Source: Psychrobacter ciconiae (lineage in GTDB: Bacteria > Pseudomonadota > Gammaproteobacteria > Pseudomonadales > Moraxellaceae). From it: a DNA stretch of 64,000 bases. Location: contig NZ_CAJGYV010000001.1 of NCBI RefSeq assembly GCF_904846055.1, forward strand, positions 930,001 to 994,000. The letters run 5' to 3'. Below, piece after piece: positions 49,103 to 59,042 of the stretch (its first letter is position 1; each line of letters opens with the position of its first letter). Below the pieces are notes generated by a model. That model was not told where the DNA came from, ran no database searches, and saw nothing but the letters and a program-made list of their open reading frames with translations. A program made the position numbers and the translations under genes.

Positions 49103-50005
49103 TTAGCATTTTGGCAAGCGCAGCCGCATCAGCCCTTCTTGCTGAACGGTCGCCACAAGCTTACCATCTTGCCAAAACTGACCGTGGTTTAAGCCTTTAG
49201 CGTTTGATGTGGTATCGCTCCACATGTCATAAAGCAGCCAATCGTTTAAATCAAAGGCGCGGTGAAAGTGCATCGAGTGGTCAATGCTTGCCGCTTGCAG
49301 CCCACTGGTCATAAAGCTGACCCCATGCGACATCAGCCCTGTTCCAACCAAATAAAAATCGGACGAAAACGCCAATAGCGCTTGCTGAATGGCTTGCGGC
49401 TGCTCGCCAAGCTGTTTGATTCGCAGCCAGTTGGCCTGCCGAGGCTTCATCGGCTCAGGGTGGATGGGGTCACGCGGCTTGACGGGTTTGATTTCGACGT
49501 GACGCTTGCGCATAAATCGTGCTTTTAGCGCATCGGGAACTTTGCCAACGTATTGCTCTTTTAAGTCCTGCTCGGCAAGCAAATCCTCCGGTGGCGGATA
49601 AACAGGCATATCTTCTTGATATTCAAGACCATCTTCCATTGGGGAGAACGATGCCATCATTGAAAAAATCACCTGTAAATCTGGTGCACCGCCACTGACC
49701 GATTGGCACTGAAAGGCGGTGACTTCTCGAGCCGACAGACTTCTGCCATCGCGAAGCCTGCGAACTTCATAAATCACAGGCTTGTCAATATCACCGCCGC
49801 GCAAAAAATAACCATGTAAGGAGTGGCACGGCTTGTCCTCATTGAGCGTTTTTGCTGCTGCCATCAGCGCTTGCGCGAGCACCTGACCGCCAAAAATGCG
49901 CGCGCCGACATAGTCATGACTTTGACCTTCAAACACATCGGGGCGAATCTCGGTGAGCGCTACCGTGGCAAGCAGCTCATCAATCAGTTGACAATCCTCT
50001 GACAT
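49103..50005 (-). CDS. tesB: acyl-CoA thioesterase II
   Basis: Double-hotdog thioesterase that hydrolyses acyl-CoA. TesB segments: FEGQSHDYVGARIFGGQVLAQAL, HSLHGYFLRGGD, the catalytic-region SIDHSMHFHRAFDLNDWLLY and GLNHGQFWQDG. I start at the ATG at 50005 (300 residues), with AAAGGAG upstream; a GTG one codon before is equally possible. The longer frame to 50056 has no support. Confidence 0.94.
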   Translation of the reverse strand: MSEDCQLIDELLATVALTEIRPDVFEGQSHDYVGARIFGGQVLAQALMAAAKTLNEDKPCHSLHGYFLRGGDIDKPVIYEVRRLRDGRSLSAREVTAFQCQSVSGGAPDLQVIFSMMASFSPMEDGLEYQEDMPVYPPPEDLLAEQDLKEQYVGKVPDALKARFMRKRHVEIKPVKPRDPIHPEPMKPRQANWLRIKQLGEQPQAIQQALLAFSSDFYLVGTGLMSHGVSFMTSGLQAASIDHSMHFHRAFDLNDWLLYDMWSDTTSNAKGLNHGQFWQDGKLVATVQQEGLMRLRLPKC

Positions 50006-50138
50006 CACCGTCAGTCTCCTTTGGTAAATCAAGCCGCCCCAAGTCTTAGCCATCAAACTCGACCATCAAAACTTGAGGCGGCAGTTATTTTTATCGCTTA
50101 AATGTTGCTTATTAGCGTTTGGTTGACAATTTTTAACC

Positions 50139-53027
50139 TTAAGGCTTCACCGCCACCAACACGCGAATGGAATCAGGAACCAAGGACAAATTGGCAAGCG
50201 CTTGTTCGCCTTGGGATTGCAATTGCTCTAAACGCTCAATCTCACTGTCGCGGACGTTGGGATTAATCGATTGCAAATGCTTTAAGCGCTTGATTTCGCG
50301 ACCCCACTGCTGGCTAAAGCGGGCGGCAGCTTGCTCGCCGATATCATCAAGCTGAGCTTTGGCAAGCGCTTCAGCTTCATGATAGCGCTTTTCAATGACA
50401 TCGCTGCGAACTTTTATGACTTGGCGGGCACGATTTTTATCCAAACGCTCAACGTGCGGCATAATCATTTCAGCGCTGATTTTTTGAGACAAATCGCCGC
50501 CTTGCTCACTTAAAAAGATGCGGATATTTTGCATCGGCAGCATGGCAGGCAAGTTTAATAATTTTGGCGCAATCGCTTCAACCCGAAAGTTAACCTCAAG
50601 CATAATCATCCCTTGCGGCATGGCGTTACTTTTCAGCATAGCAACCGTGGTATTGCCAAAGGTGCTGCTTGAGGCAAGCTCATAAATCGCTTGTATGAGG
50701 GGGTGCTCATAGGTGATAAATTCAACCTCCTCGCGCTTTAACGCTTGCTCGCGCTCAAAGGTCAAGGTCATGCCATCTTCGCCGCCAAGGGGCAAGGCTT
50801 CAATAAACTCATTTGCCTCGCTGCTATCGACCGGCGTTATCACCCAAGTGCCGTCGCGCTGAACGCTATAATCGATGTTTGCCGATGCCAAAAAGCGATC
50901 CACAAACGGCGCAAGCAAATTGTTTTTATCAAAATCAATCATTGCCTCTTTGATGCGACCGGCAACGCGAGGTCGGCACGAGTTATATTCAAGCAAACGG
51001 TCGCGACCTTCTTGCAATGCCGCTTCTAATTCCAAGCGCGTGGCTTTGGCATCGCTAATTAACTCATCAAGGGCAGCGCGGTTATCAGCGCTGTCCTCAC
51101 CTTCAAGCAGCGGCTTTAATTCAGCAATAAACTGCTCTTGAACGCTTTGCGCAGTTGGTGATATTTGGTTAAAAATATTGAGCGCGCGGTCATACCAAAG
51201 GTACAAGCGCTCTTGCGCCGTTCCTGAAACAAACGGCACATGCAAGGTGATTTGTTTGGTTTGCCCAATTCGGTCAAGGCGACCGATACGCTGCTCAAGG
51301 GTGTCCGGATTTGCCGGTAAATCCCATAAAATCAGCTGATTGGCAAATTGAAAATTGCGACCTTCTGAACCAATCTCCGAGCAAAGTAAAATCTGAGCGC
51401 CTTCACTGTCCGCAAAAAATGCCGCCGCTTGGTCACGTTCAAGCAAGGTCATCTGCTCGGTGAAAATCGCCGTTTTAATCCCTGCATGAAGCCGCAAAAC
51501 CGCTTCTAAGCTTTCAACCGTCGCGCCACTTCGAGCAATCAGCAGCACTTTTTCATGCTTCAAACTTGATTTTAAAATATCAATCAGCCAAGGCACGCGC
51601 GGGTCATCTTCAAGCCAGCTGCCGTCAGGTTTATTTTCCTCACCCCAAAGCTGCTCGCGAAGCTTGCCGCAAGTTTGATAACTGCCGACCCAAGATTCAG
51701 GCAAGGGCAGCGGGTGCGGCTGACTTTGTCTGCCATAAAATCCGGTGACGCTCTCACGCGTATTTCGGAACAACACGCGACCTGTACCATGACGGTCAAG
51801 CAATTCGTTTAGCGCATAAGCTCGCAATTTTTCATCGTCATTGATATTAACAAGCTCATCGCTATCAACGCCTAACAAGTTGGTTAGTGCTTTAATTTGA
51901 CCATCGCTTAATGGTTGGTCATCGATCAACACGCGAGCGACCGCCGCCGTATCGCTAAAGGCTTCTTGGCTTGCGATAAATTCGTCCAAATCATCAAAGC
52001 GGTTGGGGTCAAGAAGTCGCAGCCTTGCAAAATGGCTTTCAACGCCAAGCTGCTCAGGCGTTGCCGTTAATAGCATGACCCCTGCCGTTTCTTCGGCAAA
52101 ATCAGCAACCAAGTCGTACTTTTCATTGCCGCCTTGCGCCGCATCCCAATGCAAATGATGCGCTTCATCAACAACCAACAAGTCAAAGCCAGCTTCCATG
52201 GCTTGGTCATAAAGGTCAGGATGGTCGAGCAGCAAATCCATGCCCGCAATGATACATTGCTCGGTTAAAAAGACGTTTTGTTCAGGATTGTGCTCTTTAA
52301 TGGCAGCGGTGCGAACCAAATCAAACAGGGCAAAATTTAAGTTAAACCTACGGCGAAGTTCAATCATCCATTGATATTGCAAGCTATCCGGAACCAAAAT
52401 TAACACGCGCTCGGCTTTTCCGGACAATAACTGCTGATGGATAATGAGCCCTGCTTCAATGGTTTTACCAAGACCCACCTCATCGGCAAGCAGCACTCGC
52501 GGAGCAATGCGTTTGCCAACCTCATGGGCGATATAAAGCTGATGCTCAATAATATCAACGCGAGCGCCCATCAAGCCCTTTAAAGGGTGGCTGGATAATG
52601 CCGCTTGCATCCGCAGCATATCTTGGCGCAAATCGTACCAATCGCCGCGGTCAATGCGACCGGCAAGCAAGCGCTCTAATGGCTTGGCAAGGGTAATATT
52701 TGCCGCAAGCCTCGTTTCCATGATGGCTTTGTCATGACCGTCAACGCTATATTTGACCACGCCCATGACCTCATCGACGCCATTGACCACAAAGGTGTTG
52801 CCATCTTGGTCGCAAATGCTGTCGCCTGCTTTAAATACCACCCGCGATAGCGGCGCTGAATTTTTCGCGTAAACGCGAGTCTCCTCACTTTGCGGGAATA
52901 AAATATGAACGCAGCGGTCATCCACATCAATCACCACTCCAAGCCCAAGCTCAGTTTCAGTGTCCGATAAATGGCGTTGACCCACAGCGAAAGTTTTATT
53001 ATGCAGTGCAGAAGCAGAAGTTGTCAT
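50139..53027 (-). CDS. rapA: RNA polymerase-associated helicase RapA
   Basis: SNF2-type ATPase that helps RNA polymerase recycle after transcription. 962 residues from the ATG at 53027. N-terminal Tudor-like domains are followed by the Walker A LADEVGLGKTIEAG (about residue 181), DEAH (about 287), and the helicase C half with SEIGSEGRNFQFANQLILWD and EQRIGRLDRIGQ, then the long RapA C-terminal region. The frame extends to a TTG at 53069, but I prefer the ATG. No strong ribosome binding site. Confidence 0.95.
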   Translation of the reverse strand: MTTSASALHNKTFAVGQRHLSDTETELGLGVVIDVDDRCVHILFPQSEETRVYAKNSAPLSRVVFKAGDSICDQDGNTFVVNGVDEVMGVVKYSVDGHDKAIMETRLAANITLAKPLERLLAGRIDRGDWYDLRQDMLRMQAALSSHPLKGLMGARVDIIEHQLYIAHEVGKRIAPRVLLADEVGLGKTIEAGLIIHQQLLSGKAERVLILVPDSLQYQWMIELRRRFNLNFALFDLVRTAAIKEHNPEQNVFLTEQCIIAGMDLLLDHPDLYDQAMEAGFDLLVVDEAHHLHWDAAQGGNEKYDLVADFAEETAGVMLLTATPEQLGVESHFARLRLLDPNRFDDLDEFIASQEAFSDTAAVARVLIDDQPLSDGQIKALTNLLGVDSDELVNINDDEKLRAYALNELLDRHGTGRVLFRNTRESVTGFYGRQSQPHPLPLPESWVGSYQTCGKLREQLWGEENKPDGSWLEDDPRVPWLIDILKSSLKHEKVLLIARSGATVESLEAVLRLHAGIKTAIFTEQMTLLERDQAAAFFADSEGAQILLCSEIGSEGRNFQFANQLILWDLPANPDTLEQRIGRLDRIGQTKQITLHVPFVSGTAQERLYLWYDRALNIFNQISPTAQSVQEQFIAELKPLLEGEDSADNRAALDELISDAKATRLELEAALQEGRDRLLEYNSCRPRVAGRIKEAMIDFDKNNLLAPFVDRFLASANIDYSVQRDGTWVITPVDSSEANEFIEALPLGGEDGMTLTFEREQALKREEVEFITYEHPLIQAIYELASSSTFGNTTVAMLKSNAMPQGMIMLEVNFRVEAIAPKLLNLPAMLPMQNIRIFLSEQGGDLSQKISAEMIMPHVERLDKNRARQVIKVRSDVIEKRYHEAEALAKAQLDDIGEQAAARFSQQWGREIKRLKHLQSINPNVRDSEIERLEQLQSQGEQALANLSLVPDSIRVLVAVKP

Positions 53028-53276
53028 AAGGCGATGTCTTTGGCTCTCAATGAAAAAAATAGCGGTCAAGCTTAAGTCAAGGCAATCCTACCCTACCAAC
53101 AATAAGGGCTTGCCAAGTTGACTTAAAAAAACCTCAATATTATATCGTGTTAGCCGCTAGATGCGTGCAATATTGTCAATTTTCAAGCAAGTTTAGACGC
53201 TGAAACTTTGATTTTCTTATAAAAATTATTGAAAACAAGGTTCATAAATCAAAAAATCAAAATTTGACGATAATAT

Positions 53277-53299
53277 TAGCCTCAGCTGCCTTGAGGCTA
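53277..53299. promoter_or_regulatory. 8-bp inverted repeat upstream of the dehydrogenase gene
   Basis: TAGCCTCA, seven bases, TGAGGCTA, about 47 bases before the next start codon. No T run, so more likely an operator or leader hairpin than a terminator. Confidence 0.4.
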
Positions 53300-53345
53300 G
53301 CGCGCAATCAATGCTAGGCTTAAGCTTTTACATCAAGGAGCGATT

Positions 53346-54293
53346 ATGCGCGCGGTATTTTTAGATAAAGGCACGTTTTCAGAAGGCATTGACCTGCCTG
53401 CCCCAAAAGGCGTGAGCGATTACGTCACCTTTAACGAGACCCCTCAAGACGACGCCATCATCATTGAGCGCTGCCAAAATGCGGACATTATTATCGCCAA
53501 CAAAGTCAAAATCGGCGCGGACGTTATCCGCCAACTGCCGCCATTAAAGCTGATTCAGCTGACTGCCACTGGTCTTGATAATGTAGATGGTGACGCTTGT
53601 AAAGCTCACAATGTTGAGCTTTATAACGTTGCCGGTTACGCGGTCAAAAGCGTTCCTGAGCATACCTTTATGCTGATGCTTGCGGCGATGCGCGCGACCA
53701 ATTATTACCATGAAAAAGTCGTTGATGGCAGCTGGCAAGACAACGGTAATTTTTGTCTGCTTGATATTCCGCTCATTGATTTGGAAGATAAAACCCTTGG
53801 CATTATTGGTGTTGGCACGATTGGCAAGCGCGTGACCGACATTGCCCGCGCCTTTGGTATGGAAGTGCTTTGGGCGGAGCACCAAAACCGCGCGCCGCGA
53901 AATGCCGAGTATACCGCCTTTGATGAGGTGCTTGCTCGCGCCGATGTGATTAGCCTGCATTGCCCCTTAACCGATGCCACGCGCCACTTAATTAATGAAA
54001 AAACGCTTGCCAAAATGACCAACAAGCCGTTACTGGTTAACGTGGCTCGCGGCGGCATCGTTGACAGCCAAGCCATCACCGACGCGATTAACAATGAGCA
54101 AATTATCGGCTATGCCACCGACGTTTTTGAACAAGAACCCATCACTGATGACGACCCGTTATTAACCTTAAAAGACCACCCGCGCGTCATCTTTAGCCCG
54201 CACAACGCTTGGGGCAGCAAAGGCGCTCAGCTTAAGCTTTGGGACATTTTAAGTCATCAAGTGAGCGACTTTATTAAAAATAACAACGAATAA
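53346..54293 (+). CDS. D-2-hydroxyacid dehydrogenase (glycerate dehydrogenase-like)
   Basis: NAD-dependent oxidoreductase of the HprA/SerA group, 315 residues. Rossmann motif LGIIGVGTIGKRV (about 148-160), catalytic Arg in NVARGGIVD, Glu in DVFEQEP and His in SPHNAWGS. The substrate is probably hydroxypyruvate or glyoxylate by similarity to HprA, but the group is broad. AAGGAG is seven bases before the ATG. Confidence 0.9.
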   Translation: MRAVFLDKGTFSEGIDLPAPKGVSDYVTFNETPQDDAIIIERCQNADIIIANKVKIGADVIRQLPPLKLIQLTATGLDNVDGDACKAHNVELYNVAGYAVKSVPEHTFMLMLAAMRATNYYHEKVVDGSWQDNGNFCLLDIPLIDLEDKTLGIIGVGTIGKRVTDIARAFGMEVLWAEHQNRAPRNAEYTAFDEVLARADVISLHCPLTDATRHLINEKTLAKMTNKPLLVNVARGGIVDSQAITDAINNEQIIGYATDVFEQEPITDDDPLLTLKDHPRVIFSPHNAWGSKGAQLKLWDILSHQVSDFIKNNNE

Positions 54294-54337
54294 AAAATTA
54301 GCAAAATTAAAACGGTGCTTTATTAAAATGGCTTAGG

Positions 54338-55057
54338 TTAAAACGGCACGGCGCTTTCCCAATCCATCCAAGCGCCAAGCACGGGATGCTTTAATCGCAA
54401 GGATTGCGCGTGTAAATTCAGTCGTGGGGCAATGTTAAGCGCCGTACCTTCAGCATAAATCGGGTCGCCAATCATCACATGACCGGCATGAAGCATATGG
54501 ACGCGAAGCTGATGGCTGCGACCGGTGACGGGTTTGAGCTGAACTCGGGTGACTTCAATGCCATCAACCGATTCATGAGCCAATACTTTAAATAAAGTCA
54601 GCGCGTTTTTTTTCCAAGTTAAATCTACGATATGGCGCGGTTTGGTTTCAGGCTCATAACGAACCGGAACGTCAATGCGACCAGTTTCGCCAATCTTAAG
54701 CCAACGCCCCATCACCCGAGCTTGATAGGTTTTTTGCGGTAAGCGCTCAATAAATTGCTTGCTAATTTGACTTTGCGCGGCAGCGTTTTTGGCAAAAATC
54801 ATGAGTCCCGAGGTGTCCATATCCAAACGGTGAATCAGTTTCACCTTGGGATTGGCGCGGTAAAGTCTTGATAACAAGCTGACCTTTAGCGACTTGCCAT
54901 CAACGCTTAACAATCCTGCCGGCTTATCGACCACCCAAATGTCATTATCTTCATAAACGGTGATACTTTGGGCAAAGGCTTTGAAAAAATCTTGCGAAAA
55001 CTGGCTTTCTTGCAGGTTTAACTGCGCCACCACCTCATCAGAAATCGGCATCATCAT
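54338..55057 (-). CDS. rluA: RluA-family RNA pseudouridine synthase
   Basis: Isomerises uridine to pseudouridine in RNA. 239 residues, no S4 domain, as in RluA itself (23S U746 and tRNA U32). Catalytic Asp in HRLDMDTSGL; VDKPAGLLSVDGK and GRSHQLRVHM follow the family. The size and absence of S4 favour RluA over RluC/D. Several ATG in tandem make the exact start uncertain by three codons. Divergent from trxA. Confidence 0.9.
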   Translation of the reverse strand: MMMPISDEVVAQLNLQESQFSQDFFKAFAQSITVYEDNDIWVVDKPAGLLSVDGKSLKVSLLSRLYRANPKVKLIHRLDMDTSGLMIFAKNAAAQSQISKQFIERLPQKTYQARVMGRWLKIGETGRIDVPVRYEPETKPRHIVDLTWKKNALTLFKVLAHESVDGIEVTRVQLKPVTGRSHQLRVHMLHAGHVMIGDPIYAEGTALNIAPRLNLHAQSLRLKHPVLGAWMDWESAVPF

Positions 55058-55301
55058 CACTTATCGTTCAAATTTGCGCCCATTATAAAGTCTATGGCGA
55101 TTTAATCGTAATCTTTTTGCGACAAGCGACTGTTAGCCTCTTTAAGAAAATCAGCGTTAGCGCCCAATTGTTGTAATTTATTCTATCAATATAAGTTTTT
55201 AGGTAATTAAACTTGTCACAAGCCGCCATCAGCTTTTAATCATGATACTATAATTGCCTACTAAATTTTTTTGACCGTCCAAATCGAGTATTACTTTTAT
55301 T

Positions 55302-55330
55302 TTGACAAAAGTAGTGATTCATTTTATAAG
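55302..55330 (+). promoter_or_regulatory. trxA promoter
   Basis: Consensus TTGACA (55302-55307), 17-base spacer, TATAAG (55325-55330), about 30 bases before the start codon. The rest of the rluA-trxA spacer shows nothing else. Confidence 0.75.
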
Positions 55331-55359
55331 TTATAAATTTACTAAAAAGAGAGATGATT

Positions 55360-55686
55360 ATGTCAGCTTCTATTGTTAATACCACCGATGCCAACTTTGA
55401 CCAAGACGTGTTGCAATCAGAAACCCCCGTTTTGGTCGATTTTTGGGCAACGTGGTGTGGTCCTTGCCGCGCGATTGCGCCTGTACTTGAAGAGCTTGCC
55501 GACGAGTACCAAGGTCGCGTAAAAATCGTCAAAGTCGACGTTGACCAAAACCCACAAGCCGCTAGCCGCTTTGGTATCCGTAATATCCCAACGCTATTTG
55601 TCTTTAAAAATGGCGAAAAGGTCGATTCAGTGATGGGACTGCAGCCAAAAGGTGAGCTTGCTCGCGTTCTTGATAAGCACCTTTAA
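55360..55686 (+). CDS. trxA: thioredoxin 1
   Basis: General protein disulfide reductase, 108 residues, with the WCGPC active site in VDFWATWCGPCRA and the later IRNIPTLFVFKNGE cis-proline loop. AAAGAGAG precedes both ATG 55354 and ATG 55360; spacing favours the second. Followed by rho, as in many gammaproteobacteria. It can serve as reductant for MsrA. Confidence 0.96.
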   Translation: MSASIVNTTDANFDQDVLQSETPVLVDFWATWCGPCRAIAPVLEELADEYQGRVKIVKVDVDQNPQAASRFGIRNIPTLFVFKNGEKVDSVMGLQPKGELARVLDKHL

Positions 55687-55737
55687 TCTTTAAGCGTTAG
55701 TTTTAAAGCTAATATTATTTTAAGGTTGGTTTTGTTG

Positions 55738-55777
55738 ATTGCCATTGTCCATTGATAATGGCAATTGCTTATTTTTT
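55738..55777 (+). terminator. trxA terminator
   Basis: Stem ATTGCCATT / AATGGCAAT, 10-base loop, and a T-rich tail shortly after. Confidence 0.65.
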
Positions 55778-55817
55778 AGGCAATCGCCCAAATTCACCAA
55801 TTTTTTAGCAAAACTCA

Positions 55818-55847
55818 TTGACAAGTCTTAGGTGAAAACCGTATAGT
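55818..55847 (+). promoter_or_regulatory. rho promoter
   Basis: TTGACA (55818-55823), 18-base spacer, TATAGT (55842-55847). It implies a leader of about 300 bases before rho, as expected for a gene that represses itself by early termination. Confidence 0.75.
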
Positions 55848-56161
55848 CTGTCGACATAAGAAACATTTCGTATGCTTGCGCGTTATCGCTGCTCTCCTTT
55901 TTTGTGTTTATCAAGACCAAGCACAACTACTCGCTTTTAACCAATGATTGATTGTTGAGACCAAGCGGCTCATGTAGTGCCTCTTTTTAGCGCTTTTTTA
56001 GTGATAATTGTGTTGAGCGCATCTTGATATCGCTATTGATAATCTACCGCTGCCCATTCCATGATGACCCATCGACGACTTTTGCTCAGACATTGATTGT
56101 ATTGTCTTAGGCACTAAAGTTTATGGCAGCTTTTAACCAATCAATTGCTAATGACTTATTT
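55848..56161 (+). other. long rho leader
   Basis: About 300 transcribed bases without a gene, C-rich in places (around 55935-56090). Rho autoregulation through its leader is established in E. coli; this one fits that pattern in position and length. Confidence 0.55.
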
Positions 56162-57430
56162 ATGAATCTTACAGAACTTAAGAAAAAAACCATCTCCGAG
56201 CTTTTAGGAATCGCCAAAGACATGGGTCTTGACAATATGGCGCGAAGCCGAAAGCAAGACATCATTTTTGCTATTTTAAAAACCCATGCCCGAAACGGCG
56301 AGGCGATTTATGGCGACGGCGTTCTTGAAGTGCTTCCCGACGGTTTTGGCTTTTTGCGCTCCTCAGAAGGCTCGTACTTAGCAGGTCCTGACGATATTTA
56401 TGTCAGTCCAAGCCAAATCCGCAGATTTAGCCTAAAAACAGGCGACAGTATTGCCGGAACCATCCGACCGCCCAAAGACTCTGAGCGCTATTTTGCGTTA
56501 TTAAAAGTTGGCGAAATCAACTTTGACACGCCCGACCGCTCACGCCACAAATTAATTTTTGAAAACTTAACGCCGCTATTTCCAACCGAGCAATTAAAGC
56601 TTGAAATCGGTAACGGTACGACCGAAGATTTAACCGGTCGCATCATTGATTTGATTGCGCCCATTGGTAAAGGTCAGCGCTCAATTATCGTCGCGCCGCC
56701 AAAAGCCGGTAAAACGATGCTTTTGCAATCCATCGCCCAGTCCATCACCAAAAACAACCCTGAATGCTACCTTATCGTTCTGCTTATTGACGAGCGTCCC
56801 GAAGAAGTTACCGAAATGGAGCGCACCGTTCGCGGTGAAGTGGTTGCCTCAACCTTTGATGAGCCGCCCCAGCGCCACGTTCAAGTTGCCGAGATGGTCA
56901 TCGAAAAAGCCAAACGCTTGGTTGAACATAAGCAAGACGTGGTGATTTTGCTTGACTCCATCACAAGGCTTGCAAGAGCCTATAACACCGTCAGCCCCTC
57001 ATCAGGCAAAGTGCTGACTGGTGGTCTTGATGCCAATGCCCTAGAGCGTCCAAAACGCTTTTTTGGGGCGGCACGAAACGTCGAGGAAGGCGGCAGCTTG
57101 ACCATCATTTCAAGCGCGCTGATTGACACCGGTAGTAAGATGGACAGCGTGATTTTTGAAGAATTTAAAGGCACAGGAAACCAAGAAATTACCCTTGAGC
57201 GCGATTTAGCGGAAAAACGGGTATTCCCTGCCATTAATATCAAAAAATCAGGAACGCGCCGCGAAGAGCGCTTGCTTGATGAAGATAAACTGCGTAAAGT
57301 TTGGATTTTGCGAAAACTTTTGCAGCCTATGGAAGGGGTTCAAGCAACTGAGTTTTTACTTGAGCGCTTAAAAGAAGCCAAGACCAACGACGAGTTTTTT
57401 GAGCAAATGACGCGCAAATCACAGAATTGA
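56162..57430 (+). CDS. rho: transcription termination factor Rho
   Basis: Hexameric RNA-dependent ATPase that ends transcription. 422 residues from the ATG at 56162, the start that matches E. coli (MNLTELK). The RNA-binding cold-shock domain includes DGFGFLRS; the Walker A is [12 protein letters not shown] (about 180), Walker [17 protein letters not shown], with the Q-loop and R-loop GTGNQEI. An in-frame ATG 13 codons upstream (56123) has no binding site. Terminator at 57467. Confidence 0.97.
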   Translation: MNLTELKKKTISELLGIAKDMGLDNMARSRKQDIIFAILKTHARNGEAIYGDGVLEVLPDGFGFLRSSEGSYLAGPDDIYVSPSQIRRFSLKTGDSIAGTIRPPKDSERYFALLKVGEINFDTPDRSRHKLIFENLTPLFPTEQLKLEIGNGTTEDLTGRIIDLIAPIGKGQRSIIVAPPKAGKTMLLQSIAQSITKNNPECYLIVLLIDERPEEVTEMERTVRGEVVASTFDEPPQRHVQVAEMVIEKAKRLVEHKQDVVILLDSITRLARAYNTVSPSSGKVLTGGLDANALERPKRFFGAARNVEEGGSLTIISSALIDTGSKMDSVIFEEFKGTGNQEITLERDLAEKRVFPAINIKKSGTRREERLLDEDKLRKVWILRKLLQPMEGVQATEFLLERLKEAKTNDEFFEQMTRKSQN

Positions 57431-57466
57431 TTTAAAGCCTTTTCTTTAATAGTCTTTTAGTTAATC

Positions 57467-57492
57467 AAAGTCGTTGAAAAACGGCTTTTTTT
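57467..57492 (+). terminator. rho gene terminator
   Basis: Stem AAAGTCGTT / AACGGCTTT with one G-U pair, tetraloop GAAA, T run. Confidence 0.85.
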
Positions 57493-57844
57493 ATTACTGA
57501 TTTCCGTGTTTTTAGCGCTCCTTATAAAAGTTAATCATAACATCGAACCATGAGTTAAAATCAGTTAGCGAAGTTGGCATATAAATACAAGACTCCTAAG
57601 CAATTTGCCTACTAACGATACAATCGGGTAATATCTATTACAAGGACGTGCTAAATTCTTGCGATATTACTACGCGCTAAACCTCGCCTTAGTTACCAAT
57701 TTAAGCTATGATTAAACCAAATTTAAAGTATTTTTACCTTTGACTTTTTAAGATTAGATTTTAGGAACGATTTTTTTATTTTGATGATTGTGATTGATGA
57801 CAGTTGTTCAAAATACTAACTATCATAATTGAATAGGTGATACT
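57493..57844. other. intergenic region
   Basis: 350 AT-rich bases between rho and the glycine-zipper lipoprotein gene; no gene or strong promoter match seen. Confidence 0.5.
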
Positions 57845-58093
57845 ATGAAATTTGCAAAAACTCTAGCGTTAACGGCGATTACAAGCTCAGTTTTGGTTAT
57901 GACTGGCTGTAACACGACCAATGGCTACGGCTATAACTCAGGTCTTAGCAATGCTGCTAAAGGCGCGGCGGCCGGTGCGGCAGCTGGTGCATTGATTAAG
58001 AGCACGGGCGATAGCAAAGACATCGCTCGCGGCGCAATCGGTGGCGCAGCAGTTGGCGGCGCGGCAGGCTACATCCTTGATAGCACTCGCTAA
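57845..58093 (+). CDS. glycine-zipper lipoprotein
   Basis: An 82-residue protein with a lipoprotein signal (LVMTGC, Cys at 22) and two glycine-zipper runs of Gly/Ala every fourth residue (AAKGAAAGAAAGALI, AIGGAAVGGAAGYI), the form of the YMGG/OsmB-like small outer-membrane lipoproteins. These are commonly linked to envelope stress. AGGTGAT precedes the ATG and a strong terminator follows. Confidence 0.85.
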   Translation: MKFAKTLALTAITSSVLVMTGCNTTNGYGYNSGLSNAAKGAAAGAAAGALIKSTGDSKDIARGAIGGAAVGGAAGYILDSTR

Positions 58094-58115
58094 TATATTG
58101 CTACTTGTTCCCTTC

Positions 58116-58147
58116 AAAAAAGCCTGATTTATTATCAGGCTTTTTTA
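58116..58147. terminator. bidirectional terminator
   Basis: 13-bp perfect stem AAAAAAGCCTGAT / ATCAGGCTTTTTT, loop of 5. Shared with the convergent metallopeptidase gene. Confidence 0.92.
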
Positions 58148-58163
58148 TTATCTACAAAGTCTC

Positions 58164-59042
58164 TTAAGCACCGCCAAAAGTATCACAGGATTCTATATTG
58201 CCAGAATTTAAACCGCGACTGAACCACTCAACCCGCTGCTGACTTGTGCCATGGGTAAAGTTATCAGGAACGACAGCTCGACCACTGGCTTGCGCGAGTC
58301 TATCATCACCGATTTGGCTGGCGGCATTGATGGCTTCCTCAACGTCGCCGGCTTCTAAAAACCCAATCCGCTGCTCGTTACGATTTGCCCAAACTCCTGC
58401 AAAGCAGTCCGCCTGCAGCTCTTGATAAACCGATAATCTATTTGCTTCAGCAGGACTTACACGTCTTGCCGCTTCATTCACTTGTTGAGTGATGCCAAGT
58501 AACGTTTGGACGTGGTGACCAACTTCATGGGCAATCACATAAGCTTCGGCAAAATCCCCTGCCCGACCTTGATTTTCGCTATCTCCTGAACCTTGTTGAT
58601 CGCCAACGATTCCTAAATTTTGGCGCATTTCCACAAAAAATGAGGTGTCCAAATAAACCGTTTGGTCACTTGGGCAATAAAAAGGTCCGGTTGCTGATGT
58701 TGCCGCCCCGCAAGCTGAACTGATCTGACCATTAAATAAAATCAGCTGAGGCTCGCGGTACGTCTCGCCTGCATCACGAAATACCTGACCCCAAACCAGC
58801 TCAGTGTCTCTTAATACCACCTTAACAAAACGCTCATCGCGGGTATCATCACCTGCAGGCTCGGTGCTCGTGGCTTTGCCACCTGCAATGCTTTCGCCAG
58901 TTTGCAAAGCAGTAATAGGATTTACCCCAAAAACCAACCACAAAATCCCCGCAATAATAATGCCGCCAATACCGCCGCCCATAAGCTTTCCGCCGCTACT
59001 GGTGCGGACATTTGAGCTACCCTCTCGACCTTGCCATTTCAT
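58164..59042 (-). CDS. neutral zinc metallopeptidase, YpfJ/KPN_02809 family
   Basis: 292 residues from the ATG at 59042, which has AAGGAG six bases upstream. The N-terminus MKWQGREGSSNV with a following membrane helix (GGIIIAGILWLVFG) is a hallmark of the family. The zinc motif HEVGHH (His172-Glu173, His176) is followed by ELQADCFAGVWA, which supplies the third ligand. Probably a membrane-anchored periplasmic protease; substrate unknown. Confidence 0.93.
   Translation of the reverse strand: MKWQGREGSSNVRTSSGGKLMGGGIGGIIIAGILWLVFGVNPITALQTGESIAGGKATSTEPAGDDTRDERFVKVVLRDTELVWGQVFRDAGETYREPQLILFNGQISSACGAATSATGPFYCPSDQTVYLDTSFFVEMRQNLGIVGDQQGSGDSENQGRAGDFAEAYVIAHEVGHHVQTLLGITQQVNEAARRVSPAEANRLSVYQELQADCFAGVWANRNEQRIGFLEAGDVEEAINAASQIGDDRLAQASGRAVVPDNFTHGTSQQRVEWFSRGLNSGNIESCDTFGGA

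Noticed and set aside
55962..55975. Another copy of the CAAGCGGTCAT motif (CAAGCGGCTCATG)
   Set aside because: It has an inserted base within the core, so it was not counted.
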